The notes under the pieces were generated by a model. The model saw nothing but the letters and a program-made list of their open reading frames with translations, ran no database searches and was not told the DNA's origin. The translations under genes and the position numbers were made by a program. This document shows positions 56,180 to 64,000 of a stretch of DNA of 64,000 nt, piece by piece. The DNA comes from Brachybacterium kimchii (GTDB lineage Bacteria; Actinomycetota; Actinomycetes; Actinomycetales; Dermabacteraceae): assembly GCF_023373525.1 (NCBI RefSeq), contig NZ_CP097218.1:1550001-1614000 (forward strand). Direction: 5' to 3'. The first letter of the stretch is position 1, and each line of letters begins with the position of its first letter.

Positions 56180-56890
56180 ATGTCGACCAGCTCCACCCCC
56201 GCCGCCCCCTCCGCGCGCGCCGAGAAGACCGCGGCGACCGGCGCGTCCCCGGCACCAGCACCGGCACCAGCACCAGCACCGGCGAGCGACGCCCTCGCAC
56301 GTCGGCCGCTGCCGGCCTACCGCACCGTGGACCTCGTGCTGACGGTCGCGATCGGCGTCGTCTTCGCCTTCGTGTTCCTCGCCTGGGGCCAGGTGTACAC
56401 CCTGTTCACCCCGCTGCAGGCCGTCCTGCCCCCGTCGGTGGGGCTGCTCGCGGGCGTGTGGTTCCTGCCCGCGCTGGTGGCGATGCTCATCGTGCGCCGT
56501 CCCGGCGCCGCCGTGCTGGCGGAGGTCATCGCCGCCGTCCTCGAGATGGTCCTCGGCGGGCAGTGGGGCATCGGCACTGTGGTCAGCGGCCTGCTGCAGG
56601 GCGGAGGCGTCGAGATCGCGTTCCTCGTCACCGCCTACCGCCGCTTCACCCTGCCCGTGGCGATCGCCGGCGGCGCGCTCTCGGGGATCCTCGAATGGGT
56701 CTACGAGCGCTTCTCCTACTACCCCGAGTGGTCCTGGGCCTCGGCCTGGGCGCTGCTGGGCTTCTTCATCGTCTCCGGTGCGCTGCTGTGCGGGGTGCTG
56801 GGGTGGCTGATCGTGCGCGCCCTCGGCGCGACCGGCGCCCTGAGCGCCTTCCCGGCAGGGCGCCAGTGGGGACGGCGGTCGCGCGCATGA
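56180..56890 (+). CDS. ykoE: ECF transporter substrate-binding subunit YkoE
   Basis: A 236-residue S-component of the energy-coupling-factor family, thought to bind hydroxymethylpyrimidine or thiamine. After an N-terminal low-complexity stretch (repeated PAPAPAP) there are about six transmembrane segments from residue 50, including TVDLVLTVAIGVVFAFVFLAWGQVYT-type helix 1 (read in parts) and the EWVYERFSYYPEWSWASAWAL block. GGAAGGAGAACC supports ATG at 56180. Its stop overlaps the start of the ATPase gene as ATGA. The TPP riboswitch upstream fixes the vitamin B1 context. Confidence 0.9.
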   Translation: MSTSSTPAAPSARAEKTAATGASPAPAPAPAPAPASDALARRPLPAYRTVDLVLTVAIGVVFAFVFLAWGQVYTLFTPLQAVLPPSVGLLAGVWFLPALVAMLIVRRPGAAVLAEVIAAVLEMVLGGQWGIGTVVSGLLQGGGVEIAFLVTAYRRFTLPVAIAGGALSGILEWVYERFSYYPEWSWASAWALLGFFIVSGALLCGVLGWLIVRALGATGALSAFPAGRQWGRRSRA

Positions 56891-59271
56891 GCGCGGGGCC
56901 GACGGTGCTCGGGGCGACCTCTGGGACCGACGGGACGACCGCTGGGGCCGACGGGACGCTCGGCGACGCGGCTCCCGACGGAACGGGCCCCGCCTCCCAC
57001 GCCGCCGTGCCGCTCGCTCTCGACGCCGTCACCTGGACGCCGTCGACCCGCTCCCGCCCGACGATCGACGACCTCACCCTGCACATCCCGGCCGGCCAGC
57101 GCGTGCTGCTCACGGGGCCCAGCGGCGGCGGCAAGTCGACGGTGCTCCGGGCCCTCACGGGCCTGCTCGACACCAGCACGGGCGACCTCGCGGGTGATGC
57201 CACCGGCCCCACCCGGCCGGGCGAGCGCGGACTGCTCCTGCAGCAGCCGCTGCACGCCCTGATCGGCGGGAGCGTCGGCCGGGACGCGGCCTTCGGGCCC
57301 GAGAACGCGGCGTTGGACCGCGAGGAGATCCAGCGCCGCGTGACCTCCGCCCTGCACGCGGCGCGCGTCGGGCTGGACGCCGCGACCTCGCCGTGGGATC
57401 TCAGCGGCGGGCAGCAGCAGAGGCTCGCCCTCGCCGGCTCCCTGGCGCTGGATCCCGGTGCGCTGCTGCTGGACGAGCCGCTGAGCATGCTCGATCGGCC
57501 GACGGCCTGCGCGGTCCGCGCCGCGATCCTGGATGCGGTCGGCGATCGCACCCTGGTGGTCGCCGACCACGACGCCGAGGGCTGGGCCCCGCACGTGGAC
57601 CGCGTGATCGTGCTCGGAGCGCAGGCGCACGTGCTCGCGGACGGCGCTCCCGACGACGTCCTCGAGCAGCCCGATCCGGCCACCATGCCCGATCCGGCCG
57701 CCGCTCCCGACCCGGCCGCCATGCCGGCCCCTGCGCGCGCATCCGGCACGTGCGGCCCGCCGGTGCTGTCGCTCTCGAGAGTCTCGATCACGCGACGGCG
57801 ACGACGGGACGAGGTCCGGGGGAAGCGGGCCGTCGCCTCGCCCCTCCTCGACGGCATCGACCTGGCCGTTCCCACAGGATGTGTCGCGGTCCTCACCGGG
57901 CCGAGCGGCAGCGGCAAGACCACGCTCCTGCGCACGATCCTGGGCCTCGCCGATCCGGCCGGAGGACACCTCGAACGTCCCGAGCCCACCAAGATCGCCT
58001 TCGTCCCTCAGGAGCCCGAGCACTCCTTCGTCGCCCGCACCGTGCGCGCTGAGGTCACCGCCTCGCCCTGGGCGCACGACCCCGAACTCGCCGAGAGCCT
58101 GCTGCGGCGCGCCGACCTCGCGCACCTCTCGGACGCTCAGCCCTTCGAGCTCTCCGGGGGCGAGCAACGACGCCTCGCGATCATCGCCGCCCTCGCCCAG
58201 GAACCCGCCCTCCTCGTGCTGGACGAGCCCACCGTGGGACTCGACCAGGAGCGTCGCACCCAGCTGTTCGCCCTGCTCGAGGAGGCGTCCGCGCGCGGCT
58301 GCGCAGTGCTGGCCGCGACGCACGACCCCGATCTCATCACGCGCGCGCACGTGCGCATGGACCTCGCGGAGCACGTGAGCACGGGCGACGACGCGCAGTC
58401 CGCCTCCCCGGAGCCGGCCGCGACCGACACCGCGCTGGCACCGGCACTGGCGCCGGCAACCGCACCCGCATCCGCATCCGCAACCGCAACCGCAACCGAT
58501 ACGACCCTCCGCTCGCCCCGCCGTGCCCGTCCTGCCCCCGCCGACACGCTCAACCCGCTGACCACCATCGCGATCGCCGTGGCAGCGGCCGTCGGCTCCT
58601 TCGCGATCGACCGCTGGCAGCTCGGTCTCCTCTCGTGCGTGCTCGTCGCGGTCCTCGCCCCGCTCGCCGTGCGCGGGGTGCGCAGCACGGCGCTGCGTCT
58701 GATCCCGATCGAGCTCGCGGCGGTCGGCCTCTGCTGGTCCACGGTGCTCGCCTCTCCCCTGCCCGTGTTCTCCGGGACCACGTGGCTGCTGGGTCTCAAG
58801 GAGGCCCTGCGGATCGGATACTTCGTGGCTCCCGGCGTGCTGATCTTCGCCTCCCTCGACCCGACGCGGCTCGGAGACGCCCTCGGCGGGAGGCTGCGTC
58901 TGCCCGGCCGGCCGGTCGCGGCGAGCGTCGCGGGACTCGTACGGGCAGGGCTCACGGCCGACGTCTGGGAGCGGATCATGACCAGTCGCCGCCTGCGCGG
59001 CCTCGGGGCGCGGCGCGACCTGCGCCACCCGCTCCGCTCGGGCGCGGCGCTCGTGCGGCTGCTGGCCTCGTGCACCCTCGCCCTCCTGGTCGACGCGGTG
59101 CGGGGCACCGAGCAGCAGGCGCTCGCGATGGATGCCCGCGGCTTCGCGACCGCGCAGCACCGCACCTGGGCGCTGCCCAGCCCGTTCACGAGGGGCGACC
59201 TCGTGGGGCTCGCCGCCGCCGCACTCCTGCTCGCGGCGCCCTGGGTGCTGCGGACGGTGCTGGGCGGCTGA
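56887..59271 (+). CDS. Fused ECF energizing module: two ABC ATPases plus T component (YkoD-YkoC type)
   Basis: A 794-residue chain with three parts. ATPase 1: Walker A GPSGGGKST at 77-85, signature LSGGQQQR near 172, LLLDEP near 197. ATPase 2: Walker A GPSGSGKTT at 338-346, signature LSGGEQRR near 422, LVLDEPTVGLD near 445. After an Ala/Thr/Pro linker (about 500-550, with tandem repeats) comes the membrane T component with about five helices and the coupling motif ...MTSRRLRGLGARRD near residue 698 and AMDARGFATAQHR near 742. ATP use in both ATPases drives import by YkoE. Usual operons split this into separate ykoD and ykoC. No internal stop or start with a clear ribosome site was seen at the linker. 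Confidence 0.92.
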   Translation: MSAGPTVLGATSGTDGTTAGADGTLGDAAPDGTGPASHAAVPLALDAVTWTPSTRSRPTIDDLTLHIPAGQRVLLTGPSGGGKSTVLRALTGLLDTSTGDLAGDATGPTRPGERGLLLQQPLHALIGGSVGRDAAFGPENAALDREEIQRRVTSALHAARVGLDAATSPWDLSGGQQQRLALAGSLALDPGALLLDEPLSMLDRPTACAVRAAILDAVGDRTLVVADHDAEGWAPHVDRVIVLGAQAHVLADGAPDDVLEQPDPATMPDPAAAPDPAAMPAPARASGTCGPPVLSLSRVSITRRRRRDEVRGKRAVASPLLDGIDLAVPTGCVAVLTGPSGSGKTTLLRTILGLADPAGGHLERPEPTKIAFVPQEPEHSFVARTVRAEVTASPWAHDPELAESLLRRADLAHLSDAQPFELSGGEQRRLAIIAALAQEPALLVLDEPTVGLDQERRTQLFALLEEASARGCAVLAATHDPDLITRAHVRMDLAEHVSTGDDAQSASPEPAATDTALAPALAPATAPASASATATATDTTLRSPRRARPAPADTLNPLTTIAIAVAAAVGSFAIDRWQLGLLSCVLVAVLAPLAVRGVRSTALRLIPIELAAVGLCWSTVLASPLPVFSGTTWLLGLKEALRIGYFVAPGVLIFASLDPTRLGDALGGRLRLPGRPVAASVAGLVRAGLTADVWERIMTSRRLRGLGARRDLRHPLRSGAALVRLLASCTLALLVDAVRGTEQQALAMDARGFATAQHRTWALPSPFTRGDLVGLAAAALLLAAPWVLRTVLGG

Positions 59272-59403
59272 CGAGCCGACCCCGTCGACGCGGGCCGGAG
59301 CCGGCGATCCTTCCTCCCGCCTCGCCCGCCGCTCGCAGTGCAGTCGACGACGGATGACGTTCCGTGTGGTCGCCGCGTCGTGCGGGCCTTTACCCTGGTG
59401 CGC

Positions 59404-59889
59404 ATGACTTCCGACGCCGCGCAGCCCGAGCCCCCGCAGCCCGACACCTCACAGCCTGCCTCCGCGCAGCCTGCATCGCCGCTGACCACCGAGGAGCAGG
59501 ACGAGCAGGTGCTCGCCCTGGCCCGGAGGATGCTCGACGATGCCCGTGAGGGCCGGGGCGACGCCCTGCTGCCGCTGCTGGATCAGGGGGCGCCGGTCGC
59601 CATGCGGGACTCGCGGGGGAACTCGCTGCTCATGCTCGCCGCCTACCACGGGCACGCGGACCTGGTGCGTGAGCTCGCCGCCCGCGGTGCGGACGTCGAT
59701 CAGCTCAACGACCGCCAGCAGTCGCCGCTCGCGGGCGCCGTGTTCAAGGGGTACGACGACGTGGTGTCCGCGCTCCTGGATGCCGGGGCGGATCCCGATG
59801 CGGGCACCCCGAGCGGCCGTGACTCGGTCGCCTTCTTCGGTCGGGAGGAGATGGGCCGGCTCATCGAGGAGAAGGCGCCGCGCGGCTGA
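59404..59889 (+). CDS. Ankyrin-repeat protein
   Basis: A 161-residue protein. The first 35 residues are Pro/Gln/Ala-rich. Two to three ankyrin repeats follow, best seen in RDSRGNSLLMLAAYHGHADLVRELAARGADVDQLND (read in parts, near residues 85-120) and in SPLAGAVFKGYDDVVSALLDAGADPDAG. It is probably a protein-binding adaptor; no catalytic domain is attached and no partner is evident. The ATG at 59404 is preferred because the upstream in-frame ATG lacks a ribosome site. Confidence 0.88.
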   Translation: MTSDAAQPEPPQPDTSQPASAQPASPLTTEEQDEQVLALARRMLDDAREGRGDALLPLLDQGAPVAMRDSRGNSLLMLAAYHGHADLVRELAARGADVDQLNDRQQSPLAGAVFKGYDDVVSALLDAGADPDAGTPSGRDSVAFFGREEMGRLIEEKAPRG

Positions 59890-59952
59890 GCGCAGGCCCT
59901 GACCCGCGCACGTCGGTCAGGCCCGACGGCCCGCTCTCCCACTGCGCGCGGA

Positions 59953-60462
59953 TCAGTCCCGCGGGTGCACGTAGCGCATCGGCACGTGCTCGATGCCGGC
60001 CTCGAGGAACAGTGGGCCGGTGGTCTCGAAGCCCATGCTCGCGTACCAGCGCTCGAGGTACGCCTGGGCGCCGATCTCGACGACCGCCTCCGGTGCGATC
60101 TCGCGGGCCACGTCGAGGGCCGCACGCACGAGTCGTCGGCCGAATCCGTCGCGCCGACGATCCGCGCGCACCACCACGCGACCGATGTGCACGGTGCCGT
60201 CGGGGTCGCGCAGGATGCGCAGCTGGGCGACCGGCTGGCGCTCGAGGCCGCCCGTGACCGGCTCCGCGTCCGGTGCCTCGATCCACAGCAGCACCGTGGA
60301 GGGCTCGAGCTCGCGGCCGTCGAGGTCGGCGTCGTCGGCGTGCTGCTCGAGGGTGAAGACGTCCTGGCGGAGCTTCGCGAGCAGATAGACGGTGCGCGGA
60401 TCGATCTCCTGCAGGTGGGCGCGGCGCAGCACGCCGCCCGTCTCGGGGTCAGGCATGCCCAT
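59953..60462 (-). CDS. ElaA-family GNAT acetyltransferase
   Basis: A 169-residue GNAT. The ElaA layout is visible: LAKLRQDVFTLEQHADDADLDGRE near residue 30, then VHIGRVVVRADRRRDGFGRRLVRAAL carrying motif A (R-x-x-G-x-G) near residues 95-117, and a C-terminal FLEAGIEHVPMRY. It uses acetyl-CoA; the substrate is not known. ATG at 60462 overlaps the upstream glycosylase stop by one base; a second ATG at 60456 is possible. Last of the rpiB-nei2-acetyltransferase unit. Confidence 0.88.
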   Translation of the reverse strand: MGMPDPETGGVLRRAHLQEIDPRTVYLLAKLRQDVFTLEQHADDADLDGRELEPSTVLLWIEAPDAEPVTGGLERQPVAQLRILRDPDGTVHIGRVVVRADRRRDGFGRRLVRAALDVAREIAPEAVVEIGAQAYLERWYASMGFETTGPLFLEAGIEHVPMRYVHPRD

Positions 60463-61541
60463 CACCGTAGCTGCCCGTCCTGCGGATCCGCCCAGGCGGC
60501 GACGGGGTGCTCCGTGGTCCAGCTCGCGCGGCGCGAGCGCCGGGTCTGGCAGCGCGGGCACCAGAAGACCGTGCGTCCGGCGAGGTCCGTCGACCGGATC
60601 GCGGTCCCGCACAGACGGCACGGCAGCGTCTGCCGGTGGTACGTGTAGAACGACTGCTCGCGGGGCACGACGCTCGGGTCGTCGTCCCCGTTCTGCCGCG
60701 TCGCGCGGGTGCGCTCCTGGATGACCGCCTCGATCTCGCGGTGCTCGGGCTCGGTGGTGACGATGCGGCCGGTCCGCGCGCCGTACCGCATGAGGGGCAC
60801 CAGGTCGCCCCAGATCCCGCGCACCATCCCCGCGGTGAGGTCCTTGCCGGGCACGAAGGGGTCCAGGCGGGCGCGGAACAGCGCCTCCGCCCGGTAGATG
60901 TTGCCGACCCCGGCGATGACCTCCTGGTTCATCAGCAGCACGCCGATCGACGTGCGGGAGCGCCGCACCCTCTCGACGAAGCGCTCGGGGTCCGCGTCCT
61001 CGCGCAGCGGGTCCGGTCCCAGCCGCTCCAGCACGGCGGCGCGGCCGTCGGCGTCGAGGATCTCGCAGGCGGTCGGCCCGGTGAGATCGGCGAGCCCGTG
61101 GGGGCCGGCGATGCGCAGGCGCGTGGTGGGGCGCGGGACCAGGCGGCGCCAGTCCTCCGTCGCGGCGTCGTGCAGGTCGTATCCGTCGGCCGCTCCCGAG
61201 CCGCCGCCCTGCCGGGTCTCCCGCTCGCCGATCCGCACCCGGGGCGCGCCGATCGCGTGGGCGAGCGCGAAGCCCTCCTCGCCCGCGAAGGTCCACGAGC
61301 CGTACAGGCCCAGGTGCACGCGCACCCAGCGGGTCACCGGGTCGGAGACGTCGACGGACTCCTCCGGGGTGAAGGCGATGAGCAGCTGCTTCCCGGCGGC
61401 CTCGGCCCCGGCCAGCACCCAGCCGTCGATGCTCGCGGCCTCGAGGAAACGCCCCTGCGGGCTCGAGGTGCGCACGCGGCGTCCGCCGAAGCCCGCCGTG
61501 AGCGCGGAGGCGAGCCGGTGGACCGTGTGGCCCTCGGGCAT
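60462..61541 (-). CDS. Fpg/Nei-family DNA glycosylase, Nei2-like
   Basis: A 359-residue bifunctional DNA glycosylase/AP-lyase. The catalytic N-terminus MPEGHTVHRLA exposes Pro2 and Glu3. The helix-two-turn-helix appears in NQEVIAGVGNIYRAEALF near residue 205, and the C-terminal zinc finger has CRLCG and CPRCQ near residues 308-331. PEGHTVHR and a long middle region fit actinobacterial Nei2, which removes oxidised pyrimidines. Its ATG overlaps the rpiB stop by one base and its own stop overlaps the acetyltransferase ATG in the same way. Confidence 0.92.
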   Translation of the reverse strand: MPEGHTVHRLASALTAGFGGRRVRTSSPQGRFLEAASIDGWVLAGAEAAGKQLLIAFTPEESVDVSDPVTRWVRVHLGLYGSWTFAGEEGFALAHAIGAPRVRIGERETRQGGGSGAADGYDLHDAATEDWRRLVPRPTTRLRIAGPHGLADLTGPTACEILDADGRAAVLERLGPDPLREDADPERFVERVRRSRTSIGVLLMNQEVIAGVGNIYRAEALFRARLDPFVPGKDLTAGMVRGIWGDLVPLMRYGARTGRIVTTEPEHREIEAVIQERTRATRQNGDDDPSVVPREQSFYTYHRQTLPCRLCGTAIRSTDLAGRTVFWCPRCQTRRSRRASWTTEHPVAAWADPQDGQLR

Positions 61542-62047
61542 CAGGCGCCGGCGGAGCCGGAACCGGCCGCGGAGTCCCCGTCGGCCGACGAGTCGTACCC
61601 GCCCGTGCGCTCGTAGAGGCCCACCAGGTCGATGCGCCGCTGGTGGCGCTCGTCGCCGCTGAAGGGCTCGGCGAGGAACAGGTCGATGAGGTGCTCGAGC
61701 TCCTCCTCGGTGTGCTGGCGCGCCCCCACGGAGATCACGTTGGCGTCGTTGTGCTCACGGGCGAGCTTCGCCGTGTCCTCGTTCCACACCAGGGCGGCGC
61801 GCACGCCGGGCACCTTGTTCGCGGCGATCTGCTCACCGTTGCCGGAGCCGCCGATGACGACGCCCAGGCTGCCGGGCTCGGCGACGACGGCCTCACCGAC
61901 GGCGGTGCAGAACGGCGGGTAGTCGTCGAGCTTCTCGAAGGTGTGGGCGCCGTGGTCGGTGACCTCGTGGCCCTTCGCGGTGAGGGAGTCCACGAGCCGG
62001 TTCTTCAGCTCGAAGCCGGCGTGGTCTGTGCCGATGTGCACGTGCAT
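61541..62047 (-). CDS. rpiB: Ribose-5-phosphate isomerase B
   Basis: A 168-residue RpiB that interconverts ribose 5-phosphate and ribulose 5-phosphate. The N-terminus HIGTDHAGFELK, the GGSGNGEQIAANK loop with the likely catalytic E72, and the HNDANVISVGAR block are intact. The catalytic cysteine of enterobacterial RpiB is absent, as in mycobacteria, where a glutamate is used. The chain ends with a short Ala/Ser/Gly tail. First gene of a three-gene unit with one-base overlaps. Confidence 0.95.
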   Translation of the reverse strand: MHVHIGTDHAGFELKNRLVDSLTAKGHEVTDHGAHTFEKLDDYPPFCTAVGEAVVAEPGSLGVVIGGSGNGEQIAANKVPGVRAALVWNEDTAKLAREHNDANVISVGARQHTEEELEHLIDLFLAEPFSGDERHQRRIDLVGLYERTGGYDSSADGDSAAGSGSAGA

Positions 62048-62129
62048 GGAGGGAGAGCCTTTCAGGGGGTCGGTCGGAGCCGGGGACGGGCGGGCAGGGG
62101 CGCTCGGCCCCTGCCCGCCCGGTCCCGGA

Positions 62130-62738
62130 TCAGTCGAAGATGGGGCCGACGGTGCGGCTGCGCTTGAGCTCGAAGAAGCCGTCGACGCGGCTCATCGCCT
62201 CGAGGCCGTCGAACAGGGTGCCGGCCTCCTCGCCCTTGGGGGCCGGGGAGATCACGGGGCCGAAGTAGGCGCGTCCGTCGCCGAAGGAGATCACCGGGGT
62301 GCCGACCTCGTCGCCGACGAGCTCCACCACGGCCTTCTGCTTCGTGCGCAGGGTGTCGTCCAGGGAGGAGTCCTGGTAGGACTCGAGCAGCGACGGGTCC
62401 AGACCCGCCTGCTCGAGGGCGGTCTTCGCGGCGTCGCGGCGATCCTGCAGGCCGCCCACGTGGTACGCCTGGCCGAAGGCGGTGTAGAAGTCGGCGAGGT
62501 CCTGGTTGCCGCCGGCGTTCTCGACGGCGAGCGCCACACGGGCCGGGCCCCAGGCGTCGTCCATGCTGCGGCGGTAGCCGGCATCGAGGTCGCGGCCCTC
62601 GTTGAGCGCGGCGAGGGACATGAGCGAGAACGTGATCTCCACGTCGCGGACCTGCGAGGCGTTCAGCAGCCAGCGGCTGGTCATCCACGCCCACGGGCAG
62701 ATCGGATCGAAGAACAGTTCGACATGCGGTGCGGTCAC
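62130..62738 (-). CDS. DsbA-like protein of the Rv2466c (mycothiol-dependent) family
   Basis: A 202-residue thioredoxin-fold protein with a helical insertion. The active-site region reads FFDPICPWAWMTSRWLL at about residues 9-25, matching Rv2466c-like proteins, which use mycothiol to reduce nitro compounds or disulfides. Here the motif is CPWA, so the second cysteine of a CxxC site is absent and a monothiol, mycothiol-linked mechanism is likely. A cis-Pro-containing GTPVISFGDGRAYFGPVIS block near residue 150 is also seen. It lies next to the rpiB gene on the same strand but 82 bases upstream. The predicted MshA-MshB enzyme elsewhere in the window would supply its thiol. Confidence 0.85.
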   Translation of the reverse strand: MTAPHVELFFDPICPWAWMTSRWLLNASQVRDVEITFSLMSLAALNEGRDLDAGYRRSMDDAWGPARVALAVENAGGNQDLADFYTAFGQAYHVGGLQDRRDAAKTALEQAGLDPSLLESYQDSSLDDTLRTKQKAVVELVGDEVGTPVISFGDGRAYFGPVISPAPKGEEAGTLFDGLEAMSRVDGFFELKRSRTVGPIFD

Positions 62739-63001
62739 GGAGTCTTCCTCTCGCGTCGGGGATCGGCCGGGCCCGAGCGGGCGTCGGCCTCCCCCATTCT
62801 GTCACCAGACCGTGCGCCGCGGCTGTCACGGGGCCGGGCGCTGCGGCCGTCACGGGACCGGCCGCCCGGGCGGATCGATGAACCCGGGGGAACCGGGCGT
62901 CGGCCCCGCTGATCCGGAGGGCGGGACGAGGGTGCGCGCAGGGCCTCGATGGGGCACGAAAAGACATTGCCACGGGCGCGGGGATGGGATGGGATTCACG
63001 A

Positions 63002-64000
63002 GTGCACGATTCCCCCTCCCCCTCCTCCGGCCAGCAGGCCGTCCCGGCCGCCGCGGACCCCGCCGCGACGGCGGTCCCGCGTGTCTCCGTCATGCGGTCG
63101 ATCGTGCGCAACCACCGCCGCTCGATCCCCTGGATCATGGCGACCTCCGCGTTCGTGGAGGCCGTCGACATGCTGGTGCCGATCCTCGTGGGCATCATCA
63201 TCGACGTGGGCATCGTCCGCGGCAGCCTCGCGATCACCCTGCTGGGCGCCGCGGGCATCTTCGTGATGCGCCTGATCAGCACGTGGGTGTGGACGCTCAT
63301 GTTCACCGCCTCGCAGCGGGCGCGCCTGTTCGAGCGCCATCGACTGCGGGTCGCGGTCACCGGAGCCGTGCTCGACCCGCGCTCGCGGCCGATCGAGCGC
63401 CCCGCCGGCGAGGTGCTCTCGATCGCGACCTCGGACGCCGACAAGGCGTCCGACATCATGGACATGCTGCCCTGGGCCTTCCCCGCCTCCGCGGTCGTGG
63501 TGGGCAGCGGCGTCTGGCTCGCGGTGCTCGACCCCTGGCTGGGCGTGGCGACCCTCGTCGGCATCGCGGTCATGGTGCTCGTGATCCGCGTGATCAGCCC
63601 CGTGCTCTCGGCCCGCTACGACGCCCAGCAGTCCCGTGCGGCCGACGCCGCCGCGACCGCGACCGACCTCGTCCACGGCCTGCGCGTGCTGCAGGGCTTG
63701 GGCGTGCAGTCCCGCGCCCGCACCCAGTACCGCCGGCGCTCCCGGATCGCCCTGGACGCGGCGCTCGTGAACGCCCGCTACTCGGGCGTCTCGAGCGGCC
63801 TGACCACCCTCGTGACCGCGGCGATGATGGCGGCCGTCGTGATCATCGCCGCCCAGCGCACCGTCGCCGGGGACATGACCATCGGCACCCTGATCGCCGT
63901 CGTGGGCGTGGCGCGCTCGAACATGGGCATGCTGCAGGGCCTCTCGGGGATCCCGATCTGGTGGGCCAGCATGTCGACCTCCGCCGACCGCGTGCGCCGT
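63002..64000 (+). CDS. ABC transporter transmembrane-domain protein, 5' part
   Basis: The first 333 codons of an open frame that runs past base 64000. After a polar N-terminus rich in Ser/Pro/Ala there is an ABC type I exporter membrane domain with six predicted helices (SIPWIMATSAFVEAVDMLVP, LLGAAGIFVMRLISTWVW, AGEVLSIATSDADKASD, AVVVGSGVWLAVLDPWLG). The GEVLSIATSDADK stretch is the usual coupling-helix segment. The ATPase domain lies beyond the window. The start is uncertain: GTG 63002 or an in-frame ATG at 62984, neither with a strong ribosome site. Half-transporters of this type usually work with a second half encoded next. Confidence 0.85.
   Translation, partial: MHDSPSPSSGQQAVPAAADPAATAVPRVSVMRSIVRNHRRSIPWIMATSAFVEAVDMLVPILVGIIIDVGIVRGSLAITLLGAAGIFVMRLISTWVWTLMFTASQRARLFERHRLRVAVTGAVLDPRSRPIERPAGEVLSIATSDADKASDIMDMLPWAFPASAVVVGSGVWLAVLDPWLGVATLVGIAVMVLVIRVISPVLSARYDAQQSRAADAAATATDLVHGLRVLQGLGVQSRARTQYRRRSRIALDAALVNARYSGVSSGLTTLVTAAMMAAVVIIAAQRTVAGDMTIGTLIAVVGVARSNMGMLQGLSGIPIWWASMSTSADRVRR

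Noticed and set aside
56719-59160. An 813-residue minus-strand protein opposite the ECF module
   Set aside because: Antisense to ABC motifs that are clearly real; low-complexity Arg/Gly/Glu/His content.

Overview
The window is a very GC-rich actinobacterial chromosome segment. GC was judged by eye and not counted. Genes are densely packed, GTG starts are frequent, and many neighbouring genes overlap by 1-4 bases (GTGA, ATGA or TGATG). Several markers point to an actinobacterium: mycothiol biosynthesis, HspR with HAIR operators at the dnaK operon, an Rv2466c-like thioredoxin-fold protein, a mycobacterial-type RpiB and a Nei2-like glycosylase. I suspect the order Micrococcales, possibly Brachybacterium or a relative. 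This is inference from gene content; no rRNA gene is present to test it, and I see no tRNA, CRISPR array, insertion sequence or integrase.

Layout. 1-8.3 kb: housekeeping and accessory enzymes (amidase fragment, LMW phosphatase, acetyltransferase, YciO-like protein, MFS carrier, two glutamine amidotransferases on opposite strands, a GT4 glycosyltransferase, a MetE-like protein). 8.3-13.1 kb: glycine cleavage operon gcvT-gcvH-gcvP. 13.2-20.1 kb: acetyltransferase, aldo/keto reductase coupled to a sirtuin, cysK-cysE for cysteine synthesis, a DUF5129/TPM-like membrane protein, trpS. 20.3-23.6 kb: two tandem paralogous ATP-grasp ligases resembling D-aspartate ligase, then a PEBP protein. 24-27.2 kb: a GT4 / VTT membrane protein / GT4 cluster, likely for membrane glycolipids. 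27.3-31.8 kb: dnaK-grpE-dnaJ-hspR with two HAIR operators around the promoter. 31.8-37.5 kb: a looser, less GC-rich stretch with a decayed gene, an APH-like kinase, GrpB-like and P-loop proteins, a nitroreductase with a TetR regulator, and long gaps. 37.5-40.4 kb: membrane protein, YjbR protein, formamidase and an FmdB-like protein. 40.6-45.5 kb: methylcitrate operon prpD-prpB-prpC plus a flavin monooxygenase. 45.7-52.9 kb: aldo/keto reductase, DUF2087 protein, methyltransferase, a predicted MshA-MshB fusion, an ADP-ribosylglycohydrolase and a membrane protein. 53-55.7 kb: M13 metallopeptidase and a small membrane protein. 55.8-59.3 kb: a 60-base perfect palindrome, a TPP riboswitch and a thiamine-precursor ECF transporter whose two ATPases and T subunit are one chain. 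59.4-64 kb: ankyrin protein, rpiB-nei2-acetyltransferase operon, Rv2466c-like protein, and the start of an ABC exporter cut by the window edge.

The most notable items are the predicted mycothiol fusion enzyme (48673-50703), the tandem ATP-grasp pair that may build a peptidoglycan cross-bridge (20330-22989), the 60-base perfect palindrome (55792-55851), and the fused ECF energizing module under TPP control (56004-59271).
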